8,289 bases of DNA from Gammaproteobacteria bacterium (GTDB lineage: Bacteria > Pseudomonadota > Gammaproteobacteria > SZUA-229). A program made the translations under genes and the position numbers. Below the pieces are notes generated by a model. It was given only the letters and a program-made list of their open reading frames with translations. It made no database searches and was not told where the DNA came from. This document shows, piece after piece, positions 1 to 4,365 of the stretch; the first letter of the stretch is position 1, and each line of letters starts with the position of its first letter. The stretch is taken from assembly GCA_026998145.1 (NCBI GenBank), contig JALTRC010000514.1:1-8289 (forward strand). The letters run 5' to 3'.

Positions 1-42
1 GCTAAGAAGTGCCCGGCTAACAGGCGTGGTGTTATTACTCAT
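1..42 (-). CDS. purH: PurH N-terminus (bifunctional AICAR formyltransferase/IMP cyclohydrolase), partial
   Basis: The minus strand from 42 to the window edge reads ATG and 13 further open codons: MSNNTTPVSRALLS. The PVxRALLS portion matches the extreme N-terminus of PurH (E. coli begins MQQRRPVRRALLSVSDK). PurH carries out the last two steps of IMP synthesis in the cytoplasm: formylation of AICAR and ring closure. Only the first 14 of about 520 residues are present, so no catalytic residue can be checked. The location supports the call, because fis followed by purH on the same strand is a conserved order in Pseudomonas-like gammaproteobacteria. Here a repeat element separates the two genes, so purH probably uses its own promoter. 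A GGA about 10 nt before the ATG is only a weak Shine-Dalgarno. The short match is the main uncertainty. Confidence 0.8.
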   Translation of the reverse strand, partial: MSNNTTPVSRALLS

Positions 43-79
43 AATCAATGTCCAGAGATGGTTAAAATTTAGCTTGCGG

Positions 80-85
80 ATTATA
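80..85 (-). promoter_or_regulatory. Candidate purH -10 box (TATAAT)
   Basis: A perfect TATAAT on the minus strand lies 37 nt before the purH start codon. No good -35 is seen at 16-18 bp (the 17-bp position reads CCCCCA) and there is no TG extension, so an activator would probably be needed. It lies between the repeat element and purH, so the element would not interrupt it. No convincing PurR operator is visible: only one half-site resembles one. Confidence 0.4.
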
Positions 86-122
86 CCGTAATTGCCGGTT
101 TGTGGGGGAGTGGTTTAGGGGC

Positions 123-353
123 TTTGACGCGAAGGCGCGAAGGGCGCAAAGATATTTATTGATGTAGGTCAGGTTACGCTTTTCAACCCGACAATATTCT
201 TAGCATTGATTGAAGTCGTCATTTCCGCGAAGGCGGAAATCCAGATAAGCACCGAACAAGTCAGCATGCACATGCAGACTTCGCATCTGCTTTCACTACC
301 TTCAAAACAGTTAAAGTTTAAAAACTTCGCGTTCTTTGCGCCTTCGCGTCAAA
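123..353. repeat. MITE-like repeat element, copy 1 (231 bp)
   Basis: The ends are 29-bp terminal inverted repeats (123-151 and 325-353) that match at 25 of 29 positions, beginning TTTGACGC and ending GCGTCAAA. Each end is built of three near-identical 8-9-mers of the type GACGCGAAG. Inside, a perfect 8-bp stem with a GAAG loop (ATTTCCGC/GCGGAAAT, 221-240) lies in a 49-bp block (204-252) that is identical to 3180-3228 in copy 2. No credible ORF is present and no target-site duplication is evident. It fills the fis-purH gap, ending 16 bp from the fis stop. A non-autonomous transposable repeat is the likeliest nature; the mobilising enzyme is unknown from this window. Confidence 0.8.
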
Positions 354-369
354 TATCGATATTAAAAAA

Positions 370-654
370 TCAGTCAATCAAACTATAGGTCAGCAGTTTT
401 TTACGCAAGGTTCCCCGGTTCAGTCCCAGACATTGTGCAGCCTTTGACTGGTTGCCGGAGACATGGGCCATTACCGTTTCCAGCAGGGGTTTTTCAATTT
501 GCTGTAATACCAGATCATAAAGATTGGCCGGCAGTTCGCCGTCCAGATCGTTCATATATTGTTGTAGTGTGTGTTTAACATTTTCACTTAAGCTGGCCTG
601 TTTTTTTTCTTTGCGGCCTGTCATTGGAATGACATTATTTTTTATTGTGCTCAT
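370..654 (-). CDS. fis: Fis, nucleoid-associated DNA-binding protein
   Basis: This 94-residue protein (98 in E. coli) aligns along its whole length with Fis. Fis is a homodimer that bends DNA, activates rRNA and tRNA promoters during rapid growth, and assists site-specific recombination. The C-terminal helix-turn-helix at about residues 68-88 is nearly invariant: GNQSKAAQCLGLNRGTLRKKL. The central dimer helices contain NLYDLVLQQIEKPLLETVM. The N-terminal beta-hairpin region (residues 1-22) is divergent and lysine-rich, so the Hin/Gin recombinase-contacting arm may differ from E. coli. The start codon overlaps the dusB stop as ATGA, indicating translational coupling in a dusB-fis operon, as in E. 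coli. A CAGGG lies about 10 nt upstream inside dusB. No independent terminator follows; the repeat element begins 16 bp past the stop. Confidence 0.97.
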   Translation of the reverse strand: MSTIKNNVIPMTGRKEKKQASLSENVKHTLQQYMNDLDGELPANLYDLVLQQIEKPLLETVMAHVSGNQSKAAQCLGLNRGTLRKKLLTYSLID

Positions 655-1637
655 GCGGCGAAACCCTGTTTTATTTTTTTATGTTCAAAGAAGTTTATGA
701 CTTCTTCTAACTGCTGCGCTGCTTCCTCGATAGCATTGATATGCTGTCGGAATACTTCACTGCCCTTATGTGCCCGGCAATACCAGCCGATGTGTTTACG
801 TGCAATACGCACGCCCATAAGCTCTCCATAGAAGTCATACAAATTGCTCAGATGTTGCTGCAATAGCTGGCTGACTTCATCACAGGATGGAGCGGCCAGT
901 GGTTCTCCTGTTGCCAGGAAATGATTGATCTCACGAAATATCCAGGGATTGCCCTGGGCCGCTCGGCCAATCATAACGGCATCAGCACCGCTTTGTTCCA
1001 ATACCTGCTTTGCCTTTTGGGGTGAATCTATATCCCCATTGGCAATAACCGGTATGCTGATGTTTGCTTTGACCTGTGCCATGGTGTCGTACTCGGCCCG
1101 GCCTTTATAGGCATCGGCGCGAGTGCGGCCATGGATGGTCAGTGCGGCAATGCCGCTATCTTCTGCAATGCGGCCAATGGCCAGTGCATTGCGATTTTGC
1201 TGATCCCAGCCGGTGCGGATTTTTAAGGTTACCGGCACATCCACTGACGCTACCACCGCCTGTAGAATATCCGCCACCAGAGGCTCGTTTTTCAACAGGG
1301 CAGAACCCGCCTGCACCCGGCAGACTTTTTTGGCAGGGCAGCCCATATTGATGTCGATAATCTGCGCCCCCTGATCCACATTCAGGCGGGCGGCATCGGC
1401 CATTTGCTGAGGCTCGGTGCCGGCAATTTGCACGCTGACCGGCTCGGCCTCACCCTGATGATTTAGCCGTAACTGGGTTTTACGGCTGCCACGCAGGCCG
1501 GGATCTGAGCTGACCATTTCCGAGACCACCAGGCCGGCGCCCAGCTGACGGCATAATTGCCGGAAAGGGCGGTCGGTAATACCGGCCATGGGGGCCAGAA
1601 TCACATTGGATGGTAAGGAATAGGGTCCGATTTGCAT
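651..1637 (-). CDS. dusB: DusB, tRNA-dihydrouridine synthase B
   Basis: This 328-residue protein (321 in E. coli) is an FMN- and NADPH-dependent enzyme that reduces specific uridines in the tRNA D-loop to dihydrouridine (position 17 in E. coli). The TIM-barrel signatures appear in order: LAPMAGITDRPFR (14-26, FMN site), DINMGCPAKKV (95-105) with the catalytic acid Cys100, LKIRTGW (138-144), LTIHGRTR (166-173), VIANGDI (197-203) and MIGRAAQGNPW (222-232, phosphate binding). The helical tRNA-binding domain follows from about residue 245, including RIARKH (277-282). The start is supported by alignment to the E. coli N-terminus, although its Shine-Dalgarno is weak (ACGGA). It is the first gene of the coupled dusB-fis pair and lies 197 bp after fnr, which carries its own terminator-like hairpin. 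Subfamily B is favoured by sequence and by linkage to fis. Confidence 0.97.
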   Translation of the reverse strand: MQIGPYSLPSNVILAPMAGITDRPFRQLCRQLGAGLVVSEMVSSDPGLRGSRKTQLRLNHQGEAEPVSVQIAGTEPQQMADAARLNVDQGAQIIDINMGCPAKKVCRVQAGSALLKNEPLVADILQAVVASVDVPVTLKIRTGWDQQNRNALAIGRIAEDSGIAALTIHGRTRADAYKGRAEYDTMAQVKANISIPVIANGDIDSPQKAKQVLEQSGADAVMIGRAAQGNPWIFREINHFLATGEPLAAPSCDEVSQLLQQHLSNLYDFYGELMGVRIARKHIGWYCRAHKGSEVFRQHINAIEEAAQQLEEVINFFEHKKIKQGFAA

Positions 1638-1710
1638 CTGCGTGTCCGTTTTCAGGACGGCTCATATTACCCAAGTCTGGGAGGGGTTAAAATATCCCGG
1701 GGCTAAAATT

Positions 1711-1716
1711 TTTATA
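1711..1716 (-). promoter_or_regulatory. Tentative dusB-fis -10 box in AT-rich leader
   Basis: A TATAAA on the minus strand lies about 74 nt before dusB, in an AT-rich stretch (1704-1790) with A- and T-tracts of the kind Fis and other nucleoid proteins favour. No good -35 is seen at 16-18 bp. Just downstream lie two direct repeats, minus-strand ATTTTAGCCCC and ATTTTAACCCC (1699-1709 and 1683-1693). The operon must be transcribed from somewhere in 1638-1840, but this exact box is a weak choice. Confidence 0.25.
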
Positions 1717-1784
1717 CAAAAATGACTTGCTTTTTTAATCCCCAAGAAGAATCAAACACTTGCGGAATTGATTAAAATATAAGC

Positions 1785-1818
1785 AAAAAATAAACTGCCC
1801 GAAAAAGGCTTTTCTCGG
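1785..1818 (-). terminator. Possible terminator downstream of fnr
   Basis: On the minus strand an 8-bp stem (CCGAGAAA with TTTTTCGG, one G-U pair) closes on a 4-nt AGCC loop at 1799-1818. A T-rich run follows after a 4-nt interruption (TTTATTTTTT, 1794-1785). It lies 23 bp past the fnr stop. The stem is mostly A-U and the U-tract is not immediate, so termination may be partial and fnr-dusB read-through is possible. Confidence 0.4.
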
Positions 1819-1840
1819 CGGCAGGGATGTCGGTGCAGGG

Positions 1841-2620
1841 CTACTTTTGCGCCATGGGTTCCCATTCGCTGGCGCTGGAGGTGCAATGGGGAGAGATACC
1901 GGCCAGTTCCTTAAGCTCATCCAGCTTAAGGATTTGAATGTACTTGCGCTGGGCGGTGAGCAGGCCTTCTTTCTGGAAGCGGCTGAAAGTACGGCTAATG
2001 GTTTCAATGGTCAGGCCCAGATAATTACCCAGATCCTTACGGGACATGCTCAAGTTGAATTCGGTGGCGGAAAAGCCCCGGGTGTTAAGGCGGCTGGACA
2101 TATTCACCAGAAAGGTGGCCAGCCGCTCCTCGGCATTTTTCTGCGCCATTAGCATCAGCAGGCTTTGATCCGAGGCCAGCTCCTTGGACATAATGCGAAA
2201 CAGCTGGTGGCGCAGCTCCGGCACTTTATCGCTTAAGTCTTCCAGGGTATGGAAAGGCATTTCGCACAGGCTGGTGGTTTCCAGGGCAATGGCTGAACAG
2301 GGATGCTGCTCATCGTGAATGGCGTCCAGCCCCAGCAGCTCGCCCGGCAGATAAACACCGGTGATCTGCTCATCACCGTTTTCTGACTCGATATAGGTTT
2401 TAATGGTGCCGCTGCGCACCGCGTAAATGGCGTGGAAATCATCGCCGCTGTGGAACAGGTATTCACCTTTTTGCAGAGGCTTGCGGCGCTTGATGATTTC
2501 ATCCAGCCGGTCAATATCCGCAATCTCCATACCTAAAGGCAGGCATAGGTTATGCAGGCTACAGCTTTTGCATGCGGTTTTCAGGCCGGAGAGTTTCAGG
2601 CTGGATTGGGGGGCTGTCAT
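1841..2620 (-). CDS. fnr: Fnr/Anr-type oxygen-sensing transcription regulator
   Basis: This 259-residue CRP/FNR-family regulator (250 in E. coli) aligns with FNR throughout. Four cysteines match the [4Fe-4S] ligands: Cys17, Cys20, Cys26 and Cys119 (E. coli 20, 23, 29, 122). Oxygen destroys the cluster and the dimer falls apart, so the protein is active in low oxygen. The cyclic-nucleotide-like beta-barrel covers about residues 33-135, the dimerisation helix about 138-165, and the winged helix-turn-helix about 190-235. The recognition helix contains ETISR (206-210), which carries the Glu, Ser and Arg that read TTGAT-N4-ATCAA. NAEERLA (162-168) is typical of FNR. An in-frame TGA five codons upstream of the ATG makes this start the only reasonable one. 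The Shine-Dalgarno is poor, and a 10-bp perfect inverted repeat ends 5 nt before the ATG. The C-terminus has a roughly 10-residue unconserved extension. A perfect target box lies at 3479-3492. Confidence 0.96.
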   Translation of the reverse strand: MTAPQSSLKLSGLKTACKSCSLHNLCLPLGMEIADIDRLDEIIKRRKPLQKGEYLFHSGDDFHAIYAVRSGTIKTYIESENGDEQITGVYLPGELLGLDAIHDEQHPCSAIALETTSLCEMPFHTLEDLSDKVPELRHQLFRIMSKELASDQSLLMLMAQKNAEERLATFLVNMSSRLNTRGFSATEFNLSMSRKDLGNYLGLTIETISRTFSRFQKEGLLTAQRKYIQILKLDELKELAGISPHCTSSASEWEPMAQK

Positions 2621-2625
2621 GTATC

Positions 2626-2655
2626 TGCTTGCTCACTCAGGAATTTGAGCAAGCA
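2626..2655. promoter_or_regulatory. 30-bp inverted repeat directly upstream of fnr
   Basis: TGCTTGCTCA (2626-2635) and TGAGCAAGCA (2646-2655) are a perfect 10-bp inverted repeat around a 10-bp centre. The half-sites are 20 bp apart centre to centre, two helical turns. On the minus strand it starts at TATTAT (2660-2655, a 5/6 match to -10) and ends 5 nt before the fnr ATG. It could be a repressor operator or an mRNA hairpin covering the ribosome-binding region. It lacks a following T-run, so it is not an intrinsic terminator. Confidence 0.55.
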
Positions 2656-2694
2656 TAATAGATTCCGGGCAAAGTATCCATGCCACAGGGGCAA

Positions 2695-3000
2695 TTACTT
2701 GCCGCCACCCATGCAGGGAGGGGATGCGGGCGCCGCGCCTTTTTCCGCCCATTCTTCCGGTGTCATGGTATGCAGTGCCAGAGCATGAATCACCTGAAGC
2801 TCGTCTTCCAGCAGTTTGTTAATCAAACGGTGGCGGGCAATCAGCATCTTGCCGTTAAATGCCTCACTGACGGCCACAATTTTAAAATGGGACTCGGAGC
2901 CGGGGGGCACATTATGCATATGGCTCTCGTTTTCCACCTCAAGATGCTGGGGATTGAGGCCGGCTTGCAGTTTTTCGGTAATGGTGTCTTCGATGGTCAT
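2695..3000 (-). CDS. bolA: BolA, glutaredoxin-partner regulatory protein
   Basis: This 101-residue protein (105 in E. coli) matches BolA end to end. BolA proteins bind monothiol glutaredoxins through a shared [2Fe-2S] cluster. E. coli BolA also acts as a DNA-binding morphogene, repressing motility and promoting biofilm under stress. Visible signatures are VENESHMHNVPPGSESHFKI (22-41), the RHR segment (56-58) near the helix-turn-helix-like region, VIHALALHTMTPEEW (69-83) with the conserved C-terminal His, and the ASPPC tail (91-95), which is characteristic of true BolA rather than IbaG/BolA3. AGGAG (3006-3010) lies 5 nt before the ATG and supports the start. The next gene on the strand is fnr, 74 bp on. 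No strong -35/-10 pair stands out between this gene and the repeat element that begins 78 bp upstream, so promoter placement is uncertain. Confidence 0.96.
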   Translation of the reverse strand: MTIEDTITEKLQAGLNPQHLEVENESHMHNVPPGSESHFKIVAVSEAFNGKMLIARHRLINKLLEDELQVIHALALHTMTPEEWAEKGAAPASPPCMGGGK

Positions 3001-3077
3001 AATGGCTCCTGATAAAGGGGGTAGTTTATGACAGGCTTAGATGGGGATGCAGTAAAGCATTTTAAAGTGTGGGTTGT

Positions 3078-3349
3078 TTTGACGCAAAGGCGCGAAGAAC
3101 GCGAAGTTTTTAAATTTTGTTGTTTTGAAGGCAGTTGAAACCAGATGCCGGAGTCTGTATATACATGCTGATTTGTTCAGTGCTTATCTGGATTTCCGCC
3201 TTCGCGGAAATGACGACTTCAATCAATGTTAAGTCTGGCCGGGTTAAAATGCCCAATCTGACATCTTTTGACGATAGTAAACAGGCTGTCTCTGTGCAGC
3301 ATTAGCATATCCATAAAAAACTCTGCGCCCTTCGCGTCTTTGCGTCAAA
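3078..3349. repeat. MITE-like repeat element, copy 2 (272 bp, inverted relative to copy 1)
   Basis: The same element as at 123-353, in the opposite orientation. Its 29-bp terminal inverted repeats (3078-3106 and 3321-3349) match at 24 of 29 positions, again TTTGACGC to GCGTCAAA. The palindrome at 3192-3211 and the 49-bp identical block (3180-3228) lie inside. The half at 3078-3245 aligns well with copy 1, whereas the half at 3250-3320 has diverged and is about 40 bp longer. No ORF is credible. One end touches the T-run of the terminator at 3351-3390, and the other is 78 bp upstream of bolA. Confidence 0.8.
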
Positions 3350-3350
3350 C

Positions 3351-3390
3351 AAAAAATAAGGGCCAGATCAAAACCAATTGATCCGGCCCT
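3351..3390 (-). terminator. Strong intrinsic terminator (minus strand)
   Basis: On the minus strand AGGGCC and GGCCCT (3390-3385 with 3364-3359) form the base. After one C-A mismatch, a further 6 bp (including GATCA/TGATC) close on a 6-nt loop. The sequence then runs U-A-UUUUUU (3358-3351). The other strand has no T-run after the hairpin, so the terminator works in one direction only. It lies 131 bp past the bpt stop and ends any transcript from bpt or from the candidate FNR-dependent promoter. Confidence 0.85.
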
Positions 3391-3444
3391 CAGACTCCCC
3401 CCCAGGAGATTCGGTTGCGACTTGTTGCTTGTGTCGACTTGTTG
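3351..3444 (-). ncRNA. Candidate FNR-activated small RNA (about 94 nt)
   Basis: No known RNA family is recognised; this is an inference from signals. A perfect FNR box is centred 41.5 bp before 3444, and TACACT occupies the -12 to -7 positions for a start at 3444. The transcript would end at the terminator at 3351-3390. No ATG or GTG lies on this strand between promoter and terminator, so it is probably non-coding. The predicted 5' part is mostly unstructured and carries CAACAAGTCG twice (3444-3435 and 3427-3418). A CTCCT (3408-3404, complementary to a Shine-Dalgarno) and a run of seven G follow before the terminator hairpin. FNR-family-controlled small RNAs are known elsewhere (FnrS in E. 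coli, AniS in Neisseria, PhrS in Pseudomonas); I see no obvious sequence match to them. It could instead be just the bpt 3' untranslated region. Confidence 0.45.
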
Positions 3445-3450
3445 AAAGGG

Positions 3451-3492
3451 AGTGTAGGGGGTAATGGCTCTGGACTAATTGATATAAATCAA
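3451..3492 (-). promoter_or_regulatory. Class II FNR-dependent promoter candidate
   Basis: TTGATATAAATCAA (3479-3492) is a perfect match to the FNR consensus TTGAT-N4-ATCAA. TACACT (3456-3451, 4/6 to TATAAT) follows on the minus strand. If transcription starts at 3444, the box is centred at -41.5 and the hexamer fills -12 to -7, exactly class II geometry. The equivalent -10 position in the plus direction reads GAATGC, which is poor, so the minus direction is favoured. A chance perfect box in a window this size is expected at roughly 0.01. Confidence 0.6.
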
Positions 3493-3520
3493 CTTTTTCC
3501 TGTGTTTAGAAAAAGAATGC

Positions 3521-4237
3521 TTAAATAGTGGTAAATGGCAGCCATTGTTCCTGGCGGAACAGCTGTAATGAATGGAAATTCTTTTTGTAATCCATTTTCG
3601 GGTGCTGGTCGATCCAGTATCCCAGATACACATAGGGGCGCTGATATAGCCGGGCCAGCCAGATTTGTTGCAGTATGGCAAAGGTGCCCAGGCTGCGTTG
3701 GGTCTCATCCGGGTCAAAAAAGCTGTACACCGCCGAATAGCCGTCCTGTAAACAATCCACCACCGCCAGACATAACAGGCGCCCTTCCAGACGGGATTCA
3801 ATAAAAATGGCGTCATTCCAGTCGCATAATAAAAATCGCCGGAATTCTTCCGGGCTGGGGTCGGCCATGCTGCCATCCCCGTGACGGCGGTTGATATAGC
3901 GCTGGTAAAGTTCAAAATATTCATCCGTATAACGGGCGCAAACCAGCCGGGTGGTGAGGTCAAGATTGCGTTTTAAGCTGCGGCGCTGGTTGCGGTTTGG
4001 CTTAAATGTGCGGCTGTCGATGCGGCAGGGCAGGCAGCGCTGGCAGGTTTCACAATGGGGGCGATAGACAAAGTCCCCGCTGCGCCGGAAGCCCTTGCTG
4101 ACCAGCAGACTATACAGGTGCGGGTTCATGGGAATCTGCGGGTCGGGAATCAGGTTTACCGACTGGCGATCATCATAATATCCACAGTCATGGGCGCCGG
4201 TTATATATAAAGCCAGATTGTGTTGCAGGGCAGTCAT
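3521..4237 (-). CDS. bpt: Bpt, aspartate/glutamate leucyltransferase (bacterial ATE family)
   Basis: This 238-residue protein is a bacterial member of the ATE arginyl/leucyl-tRNA-protein transferase family. Such enzymes move leucine from Leu-tRNA to proteins with N-terminal Asp or Glu, marking them for ClpS/ClpAP degradation. The N-terminal ATE domain holds the cysteine cluster HDC (Cys18) and HCETCQRCLPCRI (Cys62, 65, 68, 71). PMNPHLYSLLVSKGFRRSG (36-54) matches Pseudomonas homologues. The C-terminal GNAT-like fold includes YINRRHGDG (114-122), SAVYSFFDPDETQRSLG (168-184) and YLGYWI (204-209). The start matches homologues. It has no Shine-Dalgarno, and an extended -10 directly ahead suggests a leaderless mRNA. 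In Pseudomonas the order is aat-ate-infA; neither partner is adjacent here. A 7-bp hairpin (3493-3515) follows the stop without a U-tract. Leucyl versus arginyl specificity is inferred from the bacterial subfamily. Confidence 0.93.
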   Translation of the reverse strand: MTALQHNLALYITGAHDCGYYDDRQSVNLIPDPQIPMNPHLYSLLVSKGFRRSGDFVYRPHCETCQRCLPCRIDSRTFKPNRNQRRSLKRNLDLTTRLVCARYTDEYFELYQRYINRRHGDGSMADPSPEEFRRFLLCDWNDAIFIESRLEGRLLCLAVVDCLQDGYSAVYSFFDPDETQRSLGTFAILQQIWLARLYQRPYVYLGYWIDQHPKMDYKKNFHSLQLFRQEQWLPFTTI

Positions 4238-4244
4238 GGGCGTG

Positions 4245-4253
4245 ATTTTACCA
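4245..4253 (-). promoter_or_regulatory. Extended -10 at the bpt start (leaderless candidate)
   Basis: The minus strand reads TGGTAAAAT: a TG extension, one base, then TAAAAT (5/6). Only 7 nt separate it from the bpt ATG, so transcription would begin within about one base of the start codon. No good -35 is seen, as is common for extended -10 promoters. A different, more distant promoter cannot be excluded. Confidence 0.4.
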
Positions 4254-4321
4254 CTTCGTTACTGAACGGGGTCTTAAAATGCACTCACATCCCACAGCTA
4301 AAGTATGTTGCGGCTCCTTAA

Positions 4322-4330
4322 TGTTATAAT
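4322..4330 (+). promoter_or_regulatory. metH extended -10 promoter
   Basis: TGTTATAAT contains a perfect TATAAT with a TG extension. The predicted start near 4337 gives a leader of about 29 nt, too short for a SAM or SAH riboswitch. The -35 position reads AGTATG, so promoter strength would rest on the extended -10 or an activator. No convincing MetR site (TGAA-N5-TTCA) is visible. Confidence 0.55.
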
Positions 4331-4365
4331 CAACGGCTTATATTTATTTTTTCGGTAGATTATCC

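Noticed and set aside
86..112. PurR operator ahead of purH
   Set aside because: Only one half-site (CACAAACC) resembles the ACGCAAACGTTTGCGT consensus.
206..388. 60-codon plus-strand ORF
   Set aside because: It lies almost wholly inside repeat copy 1, has no Shine-Dalgarno, and encodes no recognisable protein; its sequence is the repeat hairpin read through.
1076..1351. 91-codon plus-strand ORF inside dusB
   Set aside because: Antisense shadow of dusB, with no start signal and no recognisable domain.
1750..1773. Inverted repeat AATCAA-N12-TTGATT
   Set aside because: The half-sites face outward with the wrong spacing for FNR or CRP, and the sequence is AT-rich enough for chance.
1768..1781. 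Degenerate FNR box TTGATTAAAATATA between fnr and dusB
   Set aside because: It matches 8 of 10 consensus positions, but the class II -10 position for dusB reads TTGGGG, so no promoter fits it.
3493..3515. CTTTTTC/GAAAAAG hairpin after bpt as its terminator
   Set aside because: The stem is only 7 bp and A-T rich, with no T-run on the minus strand after it; the hairpin at 3359-3390 is far stronger.
3475..3963. 162-codon minus-strand ORF overlapping bpt
   Set aside because: Out-of-frame shadow of bpt, whose own frame has clear family motifs along its whole length.
4238..4365. SAM/SAH riboswitch or MetR site before metH
   Set aside because: The predicted leader is about 29 nt, too short for a riboswitch, and no TGAA-N5-TTCA is present.
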